This document shows positions 1 through 10,541 of a DNA stretch of 64,000 nucleotides, piece by piece (the stretch's first letter is position 1; each line of letters begins with the position of its first letter). The position numbers were made by a program, and so were the translations under genes. The notes below the pieces were generated by a model, which saw only the letters and a program-made list of their open reading frames with translations, was not told where the DNA came from and searched no databases. The DNA lies in contig CANLDA010000002.1 in the NCBI GenBank assembly GCA_947489325.1, positions 124,001 through 188,000 on the forward strand, read 5' to 3'. This DNA comes from an uncultured Paracoccaceae bacterium (GTDB lineage Bacteria; Pseudomonadota; Alphaproteobacteria; Rhodobacterales; Rhodobacteraceae).

Positions 1-607
1 CACAGCCTTTCTGATTGAAAAGGAAATGAAGGGTTTCTCTACATCCCGCCATTTTGACAAGCTGGGGATGCGCGGGTCAAACACGGCAGAGTTGGTGTTT
101 GAAGATGTCGAAGTGCCGTTTGAGAATGTGCTGGGTGAGGAAGGTCGAGGTGTGCGGGTTCTCATGTCCGGGTTGGATTACGAGCGCGTGGTGCTGGCAG
201 GTATTGGTGTGGGCATCATGGCGGCCTGTCTGGATGAGGTGATGCCTTACATGGTGGAGCGCAAGCAATTTGGTCAAAGTATCGGAAGTTTCCAACTGAT
301 GCAGGGCAAGATGGCCGATATGTACACCAAGATGAATTCCGCGCGTGCCTATGTCTACGAGGCTGCCAAGGCCTGTGATCGCGGCGAAATTACCCGTCAG
401 GATGCGGCAGCTTGCTGTCTTTATGCCTCAGAGGAGGCAATGAATGTGGCGCATCAGGCGGTGCAGGCCTTGGGTGGTGCAGGGTTTCTCTCTGATAGCC
501 CTGTAAGCCGGATTTTCCGTGACGCCAAACTGATGGAGATCGGAGCAGGCACCAGCGAAATTCGTCGGATGCTGATTGGTCGGGAAATGATGGGGGCGAT
601 GGGATGA
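1..607 (+). CDS. ivd: Isovaleryl-CoA dehydrogenase, C-terminal part (5' end outside window)
   Basis: Partial acyl-CoA dehydrogenase. The frame is open from base 2, so the N-terminal half lies upstream. It would oxidise isovaleryl-CoA to 3-methylcrotonyl-CoA in leucine breakdown, passing electrons to ETF. The visible part holds the end of the middle beta domain and the C-terminal helical domain ([12 protein letters not shown] and [10 protein letters not shown] motifs). The Glu in LDYERVVLA matches the catalytic base position known for isovaleryl-CoA dehydrogenases. The usual short-chain catalytic Glu position near the C-terminus reads AGTSE, also typical of this subfamily. Its stop overlaps the next start by 4 bases (ATGA), and the next two genes encode methylcrotonyl-CoA carboxylase, which supports the substrate assignment. 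Confidence 0.9.
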   Translation, partial: TAFLIEKEMKGFSTSRHFDKLGMRGSNTAELVFEDVEVPFENVLGEEGRGVRVLMSGLDYERVVLAGIGVGIMAACLDEVMPYMVERKQFGQSIGSFQLMQGKMADMYTKMNSARAYVYEAAKACDRGEITRQDAAACCLYASEEAMNVAHQAVQALGGAGFLSDSPVSRIFRDAKLMEIGAGTSEIRRMLIGREMMGAMG

Positions 608-2208
608 AACTGACGTCCAACGCCATTCCCTCTTCAGAATCCTTTCAGCAAAACTTAGCGGGCCATCTTGAGGCATTATCTGCGGTGTCCGATGTTGCGG
701 CACAAGCGGCGCAAGGTGGCGGAGAGAGGTCGCGGGATCGTCATGTAGGCCGTGGTAAGATGTTGCCCCGGGATCGCGTTGCCAATTTGCTTGATGCCGG
801 ATCACCGTTTTTGGAGATCGGAGCGACGGCGGCACACGATATGTATGGCGGCGCAGCACCTTGTGCTGGGGTGATTGCGGGTATTGGACGAGTGATGGGC
901 CATGAGGTCATGGTTGTGTGCAATGATGCCACCGTAAAGGGTGGCACCTATTACCCGATGACCGTCAAGAAACACTTGCGCGCACAAGAGATCGCCGAGG
1001 AAAGCCATCTGCCTTGTATCTATCTGGTGGATAGCGGTGGGGCGAACTTGCCCAATCAGGATGAGGTTTTTCCGGATCGTGACCATTTTGGGCGCATTTT
1101 TTACAATCAAGCCCAGATGTCAGCCAAAGGAATTGCACAGATTGCCGTGGTCATGGGGTCTTGTACCGCCGGTGGGGCCTATGTGCCTGCCATGTCGGAT
1201 GTGACGATTATCGTTAAGGAGCAGGGCACGATCTTTCTGGCGGGCCCGCCACTGGTCAAGGCGGCAACAGGAGAGATCGTATCTGCCGAAGATCTGGGCG
1301 GGGGCGATGTGCATACGCGCCTGTCAGGTGTTGCGGATTATCTGGCAGAGGATGACGCACATGCGTTGGCCTTGGCGCGTCGTGCCGTGGGTCATTTGAA
1401 CCGCACAAAACCGGCCACCGTGGCGTGGCAATCACCAGAAGAGCCAGCCTATGATCCCGATGAAATACTTGGCGTGGTGCCTGCGGGATTGCGTACGCCC
1501 TATGACATCCGCGAGGTGATTGCGCGCGTGGTGGATGGCAGCCGATTGGATGAATTCAAACCACGTTTTGGCGAAACGCTGGTGACGGGATTTGCGCATA
1601 TCAAAGGCTGCCCCGTGGGGATCATTGCCAACAATGGCGTTCTGTACAGCGAAAGCGCACAAAAAGGAGCGCATTTTGTGGAGTTGTGCAGTCAGCGCAA
1701 TATCCCCCTGGTGTTTTTGCAAAATATCACCGGGTTCATGGTGGGGCAGAAATACGAGGCTGAAGGTATAGCGCGCCATGGCGCCAAAATGGTCACCGCT
1801 GTGGCCACAACCAAGGTGCCCAAGATCACCATGCTGGTGGGGGGCTCTTTCGGAGCCGGGAACTATGGCATGTCAGGTCGCGCGTATTCGCCACGGTTTT
1901 TGTGGTCATGGCCCAATTCGCGGATTTCCGTGATGGGGGGTGAACAGGCGGCTGGCGTTCTGGCTACAGTAAAACGTGACGGCATTGAACGCCAAGGTGG
2001 GGAATGGTCGGCAGAGGAAGAGGCAACCTTTAAACAACCCACGCTGGATATGTTCGAACAGCAATCCCATCCCCTTTATGCAAGTGCGCGTCTGTGGGAC
2101 GATGGCATCATTGATCCACGCAAAACCCGTGATGTGCTGTCACTGTCCCTAAGTGCTGCGTTGTGCGCCCCAATAGAGGAGACACGCTTTGGCGTGTTTA
2201 GGATGTGA
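604..2208 (+). CDS. mccB: Methylcrotonoyl-CoA carboxylase, carboxyltransferase (beta) subunit
   Basis: 534 residues, the usual length for the beta subunit. It transfers CO2 from carboxybiotin to 3-methylcrotonyl-CoA, giving 3-methylglutaconyl-CoA in the cytoplasm. Carboxyltransferase motifs are seen: a glycine-rich [15 protein letters not shown] stretch around residue 180 and [20 protein letters not shown] around residue 415, which form the acyl-CoA and biotin oxyanion holes. The start overlaps the ivd stop by 4 bases, indicating translational coupling. The alpha subunit follows after an 81-base gap that carries a dispersed hairpin element. A propionyl-CoA carboxylase beta subunit would be the main alternative, but the ivd/HMG-CoA lyase context favours MCC. 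Confidence 0.93.
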   Translation: MKLTSNAIPSSESFQQNLAGHLEALSAVSDVAAQAAQGGGERSRDRHVGRGKMLPRDRVANLLDAGSPFLEIGATAAHDMYGGAAPCAGVIAGIGRVMGHEVMVVCNDATVKGGTYYPMTVKKHLRAQEIAEESHLPCIYLVDSGGANLPNQDEVFPDRDHFGRIFYNQAQMSAKGIAQIAVVMGSCTAGGAYVPAMSDVTIIVKEQGTIFLAGPPLVKAATGEIVSAEDLGGGDVHTRLSGVADYLAEDDAHALALARRAVGHLNRTKPATVAWQSPEEPAYDPDEILGVVPAGLRTPYDIREVIARVVDGSRLDEFKPRFGETLVTGFAHIKGCPVGIIANNGVLYSESAQKGAHFVELCSQRNIPLVFLQNITGFMVGQKYEAEGIARHGAKMVTAVATTKVPKITMLVGGSFGAGNYGMSGRAYSPRFLWSWPNSRISVMGGEQAAGVLATVKRDGIERQGGEWSAEEEATFKQPTLDMFEQQSHPLYASARLWDDGIIDPRKTRDVLSLSLSAALCAPIEETRFGVFRM

Positions 2209-2261
2209 TGCTTCTTCTTTGTAAAAATATCCTCGGGGGTGTGGGGGCAGACAGCCCCCAC
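2209..2261. repeat. Dispersed intergenic element, copy A
   Basis: A 22-base block at 2211-2232 (CTTCTT...AAATATCC) is followed by a G-run and a perfect 8-base inverted repeat, GTGGGGGC (2241-2248) and GCCCCCAC (2254-2261), with a 5-base loop. The same block and hairpin layout recur at 36865 and 42958. This copy sits directly after the mccB stop and before the mccA ribosome binding site, so it is transcribed within the operon. Confidence 0.8.
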
Positions 2262-2289
2262 GCGGCAGATGCAGCGAAGGAGCATATAT

Positions 2290-4257
2290 ATGTTCACTAA
2301 AATCTTGATTGCCAACCGGGGTGAAATTGCCTGTCGTGTGATGGAAACAGCCCGAGCGCTGGGCGTGCAGACGGTGGCAGTTTATTCTGATGCAGATGCG
2401 CAAGCCAAGCATGTCGCGATGGCGGATGAGGCGGTGCATATCGGTGGGGCCGCCCCGGCAGAAAGTTATCTCAAGGGGGATGTGATCATTGCCGCGGCGC
2501 TAAGCACCGGTGCGCAGGCCATTCATCCGGGCTATGGGTTCTTATCTGAAAACCCTGAATTTGTGGATGTTGTAGAAAAGGCTGGGCTAACGTTCATCGG
2601 CCCGTCTGCGGATGCAATTCGGGCTATGGGGCTGAAAGATGCGGCCAAGGTCTTGATGGAAAAGGCCGGCGTGCCTGTGGTGCCAGGCTATCACGGCGCC
2701 ACTCAGGAGGCATCGTTTCTAGCGGACGAGGCTGAAAAGATCGGCTATCCTGTATTGATCAAAGCCGTGGCTGGGGGCGGGGGTAAGGGCATGCGCCTTG
2801 TTGAACGTTCCGCTGACTTTGCTGATGCCTTGGCCAGCGCGCAGGGCGAGGCGACAACGGCCTTTGGTAACGCCGATGTGTTGATCGAAAAATACATCCA
2901 ACAGCCGCGCCATATCGAAGTGCAGGTATTTGGCGATGGCACCCATGCGGTGCATTTGTTTGAACGCGATTGTTCCTTGCAGCGTCGCCATCAAAAAGTG
3001 ATTGAAGAGGCTCCCGCGCCAGACATGACCCCAGAGATGCGCGCAGCCATGGGACAGGCAGGCGTCAAAGCGGCCGAAGCGATTGGGTATAAAGGGGCAG
3101 GGACCGTTGAATTCATCGTGGATGGCAGCAATGGTCTGCACCCGGATGGGTTCTGGTTCATGGAGATGAACACCCGCCTGCAAGTGGAACATCCAGTGAC
3201 AGAAGCGATCACCGGCATTGATCTGGTGGAATGGCAGTTGCGTGTTGCCTCAGGTGAAAGTCTGCCCGCGCGCCAAGAAGAATTGTCGATCACAGGCCAC
3301 AGCTTTGAAGCGCGCCTTTATGCCGAAGATGTGCCAAAGGGGTTCTTGCCCGCAACCGGTACGCTATCGCATCTTAAGTTTCCTAATAATTGCCGCGCTG
3401 ACAGTGGTGTGCGCAGTGGCGACGCCATCAGCCCGTTTTATGATCCGATGATTGCCAAGTTGATCACCCATGGCGCGACGCGTGACATCGCGTTGAATAA
3501 GATGCGTCATGCGCTGAGCGCGTGTCAGGTGGCGGGTACTGTGACCAACCTTGCCTTTCTGGGGGCTTTGTGTGGGCATGAGGACTTTGCTAAAGGAGAG
3601 GTTGATACCGGGCTGATTGCCCGTGATATTGATGGCTTGACACAACAGCCCGTTGTCACGCCACAGATCAAGGCGCAGGCCGCCTTGGCCGCGTTGGGCC
3701 TATTGGATGCCAAAGATGATGTGGTTGGGTTTTCACTCTGGGAACCGCTCAACCAGTCTGTGTCACTGATCCATGAGGGGGAGAGGATCGATCTCATCGT
3801 GCGCTCTTTGGACAATACCGCCCATGATATTGTTGTGCCGGGGAAGGATGAGGGATCAGGCCACCTTGTTCAGGCCTGCAGGCAAGGTAAGGGCCGGCGT
3901 TTTGATGGTATGACTGGTGCACCAGTTGTGGTGACGGATGATACCATCACGATCTTTGCCTCATATGGTGTTGCATTTGACAAGGTTGACCCGCTGGCGC
4001 GTATCACACAAGGCGCTGAGGCTGGGAATGTCATCAAGGCGCCCATGCCCGGTGTGGTGAAGGGCTTGTTCGTTGAGGTGGGGCAGATCGTGAAAGAAGG
4101 TGATCGCCTCGCCATTCTTGAGGCGATGAAGATGGAGCATTCCCTTTTGGCCGTGCGCGATGGTGTGGTTGGTGAGGTTCTGACAGAAGCCGGAGCGCAG
4201 GTTACGGATGGTGCGGCCTTGATCCAGCTCGAAGAAGAAACAGAGGACGCCGCATGA
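2290..4257 (+). CDS. mccA: Methylcrotonoyl-CoA carboxylase, biotin carboxylase/BCCP (alpha) subunit
   Basis: 655 residues. ATP-dependent biotin carboxylase domain (about 1-450, starting FTKILIANRGEIACRV, with the ATP-grasp loop GGGGKGM and the EMNTRLQVEHPVTE motif), a linker region, and a C-terminal biotinyl domain with AMKM whose Lys614 would carry biotin. Carboxylates biotin and works with MccB on 3-methylcrotonyl-CoA. The start at 2290 is chosen because AAGGAG lies 8 bases upstream and the protein then begins at the conserved N-terminus; an upstream in-frame start at 2239 would run through the repeat element. The biotin ligase needed to load Lys614 is encoded at 25233. The stop overlaps the GST start by 4 bases. 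Confidence 0.93.
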   Translation: MFTKILIANRGEIACRVMETARALGVQTVAVYSDADAQAKHVAMADEAVHIGGAAPAESYLKGDVIIAAALSTGAQAIHPGYGFLSENPEFVDVVEKAGLTFIGPSADAIRAMGLKDAAKVLMEKAGVPVVPGYHGATQEASFLADEAEKIGYPVLIKAVAGGGGKGMRLVERSADFADALASAQGEATTAFGNADVLIEKYIQQPRHIEVQVFGDGTHAVHLFERDCSLQRRHQKVIEEAPAPDMTPEMRAAMGQAGVKAAEAIGYKGAGTVEFIVDGSNGLHPDGFWFMEMNTRLQVEHPVTEAITGIDLVEWQLRVASGESLPARQEELSITGHSFEARLYAEDVPKGFLPATGTLSHLKFPNNCRADSGVRSGDAISPFYDPMIAKLITHGATRDIALNKMRHALSACQVAGTVTNLAFLGALCGHEDFAKGEVDTGLIARDIDGLTQQPVVTPQIKAQAALAALGLLDAKDDVVGFSLWEPLNQSVSLIHEGERIDLIVRSLDNTAHDIVVPGKDEGSGHLVQACRQGKGRRFDGMTGAPVVVTDDTITIFASYGVAFDKVDPLARITQGAEAGNVIKAPMPGVVKGLFVEVGQIVKEGDRLAILEAMKMEHSLLAVRDGVVGEVLTEAGAQVTDGAALIQLEEETEDAA

Positions 4258-4928
4258 TCCGCCTACATCACGTGCCTTTATCACGATCCTTTCGCATTCT
4301 TTGGCTGCTTGAAGAAATGGGGCTGGACTGTGAATTGGTACTGTATGACATTACCGATGGATCCCTGCGGGCACCTGAATTTCTGAAAATCTCACCCGGG
4401 GGGCGTGTGCCTGCGTTGGAAATTGACGGCACAACTGTCTTTGAAAGCGAAGCAATCACACAATACCTGTGCGAAAGCCGCCCGGAACATGGTCTTGGTC
4501 GTGTACCAAATGACCCTGAGAGGGTTGCCTATCTTGAGTGGCTCGGGTTTGCGGAAACGCAGGCGTCGATTATCACATCCTTGAACTTGCAACATTTGTT
4601 CCTGCGTCCACCGGCAAAACCTTCTGTTGATGTGTTGAAATTGGAAGCCGCCCGTCTTGGCGCATCGTTGAAGATGTTGGACCGCCATCTGTCAGGGCAA
4701 GATTGGCTGCTGGCTTCCGGGTTTTCCGCAGCGGATACGATGATGGGCTTCAATCTATATGCAGCGCCTTATTACGTAGATATGGCGCGGTTTGCGCATG
4801 TGGCCGCTTATCTTGAACGCATTGAGACACGTGAGGGGTACAAACGCGCCCGTGCGCGGGATGGGGAACAGAAATTTTATACGCAGGCGTTTTACCCGGC
4901 GGATATGCATGAGTCGCGTGATGGCTGA
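4254..4928 (+). CDS. Glutathione S-transferase family protein
   Basis: 224 residues with an N-terminal thioredoxin-like domain (about 1-80: HVPLSRSFRILWLLEE, the cis-Pro segment GGRVPALEIDG, then FESEAITQYL) and an all-helical C-terminal domain. The Ser-containing SRSFR segment is the likely glutathione-activating site. It overlaps mccA by 4 bases and HMG-CoA lyase by 20, so it is an integral member of the leucine operon. The substrate is unknown; detoxifying an electrophilic enoyl-CoA by-product is one possibility inferred only from position. No residue argues for a maleylacetoacetate isomerase or other named subclass. Confidence 0.85.
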   Translation: MIRLHHVPLSRSFRILWLLEEMGLDCELVLYDITDGSLRAPEFLKISPGGRVPALEIDGTTVFESEAITQYLCESRPEHGLGRVPNDPERVAYLEWLGFAETQASIITSLNLQHLFLRPPAKPSVDVLKLEAARLGASLKMLDRHLSGQDWLLASGFSAADTMMGFNLYAAPYYVDMARFAHVAAYLERIETREGYKRARARDGEQKFYTQAFYPADMHESRDG

Positions 4929-5790
4929 ATGTGTTGAAATATTCGAAGTTGGCCCCCGCGATGGTTTGCAAAACGAAAAAGGTCTTATTCAAACCGCTGA
5001 TAAGATCGCATTGATCGACTGTCTTAGTCGTGCTGGGTTTCGCCGGGTAGAGGTCGCGAGTTTCGTTAGTCCCAAATGGGTACCCCAAATGGCTGATAGC
5101 GCAGAGGTGCTGAGTGGTATTCAGCGTGCGCCGGGGGTGTCCTATGCTGCCCTGACGCCAAACATGCGCGGCTTTGAACGGGCCGTTGCGGCGGGTGCCG
5201 ATGAAATTGCAATATTTGGCTCTGCCTCAGAAGGGTTCTCACGCGCCAATATCAATGCTTCGATTGCCGAGAGCCTTGAGAGGTTCAAACCCGTGGTCGA
5301 GGCTGCCAAAGAGGTTGGTTTGCCGGTCAGGGGTTACGTTAGCTGTGTCACGGATTGCCCTTATGATGGTCCCACGCAGCCCATTCAGGTGGCAAAGGTC
5401 GCGCAAGCGTTGTGGGACATGGGGTGCTATGAAATCTCGCTTGGCGATACGATTGGTCAGGCCACACCCGAAAGTACCACCCGGATGTTGCGCGCTGTAA
5501 CGCAAAGTATGTCGGCGCAGCATATTGCCGGGCATTTTCATGACACATCAGGCCGCGCGCTGAATAATATCGAAGCGTCGTTGGCGCAGGGGGTTCGCGT
5601 GTTTGATGCGGCGGTTGGGGGATTGGGTGGATGCCCTTATGCGCCCGGAGCCGCGGGGAATGTAGCGACCGAGGCGGTGGATAAGCATCTTAAGGCGCTG
5701 GGCTTTGAGACGGGACTAGAGTCCCACGTGTTGGCGCAGGCATCCCATATGGCGCATGAGATGCGACAAGACGGATCAAAAGTTTTCTAG
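4909..5790 (+). CDS. mvaB: Hydroxymethylglutaryl-CoA lyase
   Basis: About 293 residues; cleaves HMG-CoA to acetyl-CoA and acetoacetate, the last step of leucine degradation. A TIM-barrel protein of the DRE family: the N-terminal EVGPRDGLQNE motif supplies metal and substrate ligands, and the C-terminal GGLGGCPYAPGA loop carries the catalytic Cys. I prefer the start at 4909, with GGCGGA 5 bases upstream; ATG at 4921 (MAECVEIF) is a close alternative with poorer spacing. The stop codon lies inside a perfect 24-base palindrome (5777-5800), so the last residues are encoded by that palindrome. The enoyl-CoA hydratase follows after 35 bases. Confidence 0.93.
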   Translation: MSRVMAECVEIFEVGPRDGLQNEKGLIQTADKIALIDCLSRAGFRRVEVASFVSPKWVPQMADSAEVLSGIQRAPGVSYAALTPNMRGFERAVAAGADEIAIFGSASEGFSRANINASIAESLERFKPVVEAAKEVGLPVRGYVSCVTDCPYDGPTQPIQVAKVAQALWDMGCYEISLGDTIGQATPESTTRMLRAVTQSMSAQHIAGHFHDTSGRALNNIEASLAQGVRVFDAAVGGLGGCPYAPGAAGNVATEAVDKHLKALGFETGLESHVLAQASHMAHEMRQDGSKVF

Positions 5791-5800
5791 AAAACTTTTG
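5777..5800. repeat. Perfect 24-base palindrome spanning the mvaB stop codon
   Basis: Twelve-base arms, CAAAAGTTTTCT and its exact complement, meet with no spacer at 5788/5789; the TAG stop is at 5788-5790. As RNA it could fold only with a few unpaired bases at the tip. It ends in a short T-run on both strands, so it could act as a terminator or attenuator inside the operon, or be a dispersed palindromic element. Confidence 0.8.
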
Positions 5801-5825
5801 GGCGCAAGGTAGGCAGGAGGCCGGA

Positions 5826-6608
5826 ATGTTTGAAACGATTTCGATAGAAATGGATGCACGTGGCGTGGCGACTTTGTGCCTTGCGCGACCAGAAAAACAC
5901 AATGCCATGAGTGCACAAATGTTGGCAGAGCTGACACGAGCGGCGCAGATGCTTGGTAATGATGATACTGTGCGTGTGATCGTGTTGGCCGCGCAGGGCA
6001 AAACATTTTGCGCCGGTGGCGATCTGGCGTGGATGAAACAACAGATGGCTGCTGATTCTCAAACGCGGTTTCGCGAGGCGCGTAAATTGGCGGAGATGTT
6101 GCAGGCGCTGAATACTTTATCCAAACCGCTCATCGGGCGGGTGCATGGCAATGCCTTCGGCGGAGGTGTCGGACTGACCAGTGTGTGCGATGTGGCCATC
6201 GGTGTGACGGATCTGAAAATGGGACTGACTGAAACCCGGCTGGGTTTGATTCCTGCAACCATCGGCCCCTATGTGGTGGCCCGTATGGGAGAAGCAAAGG
6301 CGCGACGTGTGTTTATGTCTTCGCGTCTGTTTGATGCAACAGAGGCCTTGGAGTTGGGTGTTTTGGCGCGCGTGGTTGCCGCGTCGGATCTGGATACGGC
6401 AATTGAGGCCGAAATCGCCCCCTATCTGGCCTGTGCCCCTCAGGCGGTGGCTCGCGCCAAAGCCTTGGCACGCAGTTTGGGCCCGGTGATTGACGATGCG
6501 GTGATTGATCACACGGTCAGCGAATTGGTAGCTTGTTGGGAAAGTGGCGAAGCCCAAGAGGGTGTTTCAGCCTTTTTTGATAAGCGCAAAGCAAATTGGA
6601 TGCGCTAA
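5826..6608 (+). CDS. liuC: Enoyl-CoA hydratase family; probable methylglutaconyl-CoA hydratase
   Basis: 260 residues, a standard single-domain crotonase. It would hydrate 3-methylglutaconyl-CoA to HMG-CoA, linking the MCC product to HMG-CoA lyase. The family oxyanion-hole segments are present: a KTFCAGGDLAWM stretch near residue 60 and an NAFGGGVGLTSVCD stretch near residue 105. The catalytic Glu in GLTETRLGLIP follows. The start at 5826 has a clear AGGAGG 5 bases upstream. It closes the leucine cluster. The substrate is inferred from context, since crotonases are hard to assign by sequence alone. Confidence 0.88.
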   Translation: MFETISIEMDARGVATLCLARPEKHNAMSAQMLAELTRAAQMLGNDDTVRVIVLAAQGKTFCAGGDLAWMKQQMAADSQTRFREARKLAEMLQALNTLSKPLIGRVHGNAFGGGVGLTSVCDVAIGVTDLKMGLTETRLGLIPATIGPYVVARMGEAKARRVFMSSRLFDATEALELGVLARVVAASDLDTAIEAEIAPYLACAPQAVARAKALARSLGPVIDDAVIDHTVSELVACWESGEAQEGVSAFFDKRKANWMR

Positions 6609-6696
6609 ATCACCCTAAAACGCTCTTTCATTCACATTTTCGCGCAGATCATTCAGATGAGTGGACGAATGGCCCTGGCCATGCCACTTGTATCAT

Positions 6697-7644
6697 ATGA
6701 AAGATTTATTGAGTGACATCCTGATGCGTCTGCGCTTGCGCGGAACCATCTATTTTCGCACCTCCTTTGCGGCCCCATGGGGGGTGACAGTGCCATCGTA
6801 TGAAAACGTGGCCCGGTTTCACTATGTGCAACGGGGCGATGCGGTGATCGAGGCATGCGGAATGCGCGTGGTGCTGGAACCCGGTGATCTTGTGATTGTG
6901 CCTCATGGCGCAGAGCACATGTTGGCGTGTCAGGAGACCACTTCGGATCAGGCGTTGGCGCTGGACGAGATGATCGCGCAATCAGGGTATTCCGGGGATG
7001 GTGTATTCATGTTTGGTGACACCCAAAGTGGACGGGAAACCCAACTGGTGTGTGGCCATGTTGCATTGGAAAACACCGGCGCGCATCCGATTCTTGAAAA
7101 ACTACCTCCGCTGATTCACGTGCGCGATTACGGCGCACAGGCAGGTCAGTGGCTTGAGGCGACTTTGCGTCTTATTGGGGCAGAGACAACTCAGAACGCC
7201 CTTGGCAGTGAGTTGATTGCGCTGAAACTGTCAGAGGCAATTTTTGTTCAGGCCTTGCGGGTGTTTTTAACCAGTGACTCCGCTGCGCTGGCTGGGTTGG
7301 ACGGATATTCCGACCCACAGCTCAGCCGCGCACTGACAGCGATGCATAAATCCCCAGAAATGCCATGGAGTGTCGAGACACTAGCCCGTGAGGCAGGCAT
7401 GTCGCGCACAGCCTTTGCGGTACGGTTTGCTGAAAGAATCGGCTTACCACCGCTGCAATATTTGACGGAATGGCGGATGCAATTGGCATGTCAGGCGCTA
7501 ACGGTTGGTGATGCCAGCATCGCAGATGTGGCTGAACAGGTGGGTTATGCCTCGGAAACTGGATTTGCGCGGGTTTTCAAAAAAGAAATTGGGGCATCTC
7601 CTGCACGCTATCGCAGACGTGCAAAAAAGGCCGAAATGGCCTGA
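6697..7644 (+). CDS. AraC-family transcriptional regulator with N-terminal cupin domain
   Basis: About 315 residues. An N-terminal cupin-type sensor domain (roughly 20-200, with PGDLVIVPHGAEHM) precedes a C-terminal double helix-turn-helix (MSRTAFAVRFAERIG and IADVAEQVGYASETGFARVFKKEIGASPARYRR), the classic AraC DNA-binding signature. The start is uncertain: ATG at 6697 is used, with ATG 6724 and GTG 6661 possible and no strong Shine-Dalgarno before any of them. It lies between the leucine cluster and nuoA on the same strand, but its target cannot be read from the sequence. Regulation of either neighbour would be speculation. Confidence 0.85.
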   Translation: MKDLLSDILMRLRLRGTIYFRTSFAAPWGVTVPSYENVARFHYVQRGDAVIEACGMRVVLEPGDLVIVPHGAEHMLACQETTSDQALALDEMIAQSGYSGDGVFMFGDTQSGRETQLVCGHVALENTGAHPILEKLPPLIHVRDYGAQAGQWLEATLRLIGAETTQNALGSELIALKLSEAIFVQALRVFLTSDSAALAGLDGYSDPQLSRALTAMHKSPEMPWSVETLAREAGMSRTAFAVRFAERIGLPPLQYLTEWRMQLACQALTVGDASIADVAEQVGYASETGFARVFKKEIGASPARYRRRAKKAEMA

Positions 7645-7680
7645 AACGCCCGTTTGAGGCCCGTTTTGGGTGCGACAAAT

Positions 7681-7819
7681 CTGCATGCCACAGTATGCAG
7701 GGTAAGAAAAAGTCATTTTATCTGAATTGAATGTGCCACGCCTTGGTTGACCCCACCGGGGGGCGGCGGTAAACCGCTTTAAGTCAATAAAGCCATCTGA
7801 CTGCACGATTAGCCGTGCA
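7681..7819 (+). promoter_or_regulatory. nuo operon leader: candidate promoter and dyad symmetries
   Basis: The 191-base gap before nuoA holds three inverted repeats: CTGCAT (7681-7686)/ATGCAG (7695-7700), GCGGT (7766-7770)/ACCGC (7773-7777), and TGCACG (7802-7807)/CGTGCA (7814-7819). A possible sigma-70 promoter is TTGACC (7747-7752), a 17-base spacer and TAAACC (7770-7775). The nuoA ribosome binding site AAAGGAG (7822-7828) follows. The dyads are seen directly; their roles are inferred. Confidence 0.4.
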
Positions 7820-7835
7820 TGAAAGGAGCCACACC

Positions 7836-9323
<1,488 letters not shown>

Positions 9324-9327
<4 letters not shown>

Positions 9328-10541
9328 TGGACGGCTCCAAAGGTTTCGACGACGCCAAAACTGGCGAACAGAAAATCCGTAATTTTAACCTGAACTTTGG
9401 CCCGCAGCACCCTGCGGCGCACGGGGTTTTGCGCCTGGTTCTTGAACTGGACGGTGAGATCGTGGAACGTTGCGATCCGCATGTTGGTCTGCTGCACCGT
9501 GGCACCGAAAAGCTGATGGAAAGCCGGACGTATCTGCAAAACCTGCCTTATTTTGACCGGTTGGATTACGTGGCGCCAATGAACCAGGAACATGCTTGGT
9601 GTCTGGCCATTGAAAAGCTGACAGGCACCGTTGTGCCGCGTCGCGGTCAGTTGATCCGTGTGCTTTACAGCGAAATTGGCCGTGTTCTGAACCATTTGAT
9701 GAACGTCACCACACAGGCGATGGACGTTGGTGCGTTGACCCCTCCGTTGTGGGGTTTTGAAGAGCGCGAAAAGCTGATGATCTTTTACGAGCGGGCCTGT
9801 GGCGCGCGCCTGCACGCGGCCTATTTTCGGCCCGGCGGTGTGCATCAGGACCTGCCTGACGCTTTGTTAGACGATATCGAAGAATGGGCGCTGGAATTTC
9901 CTGCGCGTATGGATGATATCGACGGCCTGCTGACCGAAAACCGCATTTTCAAGCAGCGTAACGTTGATATCGGCGTTGTGGATGCGAAGATGGTGCAGGA
10001 ATTTGGCTTTTCTGGCGTTATGGCACGCTCGGCTGGTCTGGCATGGGATTTGCGCCGTGCGCAGCCTTATGAATGCTACGACGAGTTTGAATTCCAAGTG
10101 CCTATTGGCAAAAATGGTGACTGTTACGACCGTTACCTGATGCGCATGGAAGAAATGCGTCAATCCACCAGCATCATTCGTCAGGCCATTGTAAAACTGC
10201 GTGAAGCCACAGGTGATGTGATCGCGCGTGGAAAAATCACGCCACCCAAACGCGGTGACATGAAAACCTCTATGGAAAGCCTGATCCACCACTTCAAACT
10301 GTATACCGAGGGCTTTCATGTGCCAGCAGGTGAGGTTTACGCAGCGGTTGAGGCCCCAAAGGGTGAGTTTGGTGTCTATCTGGTGGCAGATGGATCGAAC
10401 AAACCTTACCGTGCCAAGATCCGCGCACCGGGATATGCCCATTTGCAGGCGATGGACACCATCGCCACAGGTCACCAGCTGGCCGATGTTGCTGCCATTA
10501 TTGGTACGATGGATATCGTTTTTGGGGAGATTGACCGCTAA
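9324..10541 (+). CDS. nuoD: NADH-quinone oxidoreductase subunit D
   Basis: 405 residues, the 49-kDa subunit that lines the quinone pocket with NuoB. The motif [13 protein letters not shown] near residue 30 carries the quinone-headgroup His, and [12 protein letters not shown] follows. The C-terminus ([12 protein letters not shown]) is typical of the family. Two consecutive ATG codons occur at 9324 and 9327; the first overlaps the nuoC stop. The stop overlaps nuoE by one base. Confidence 0.95.
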
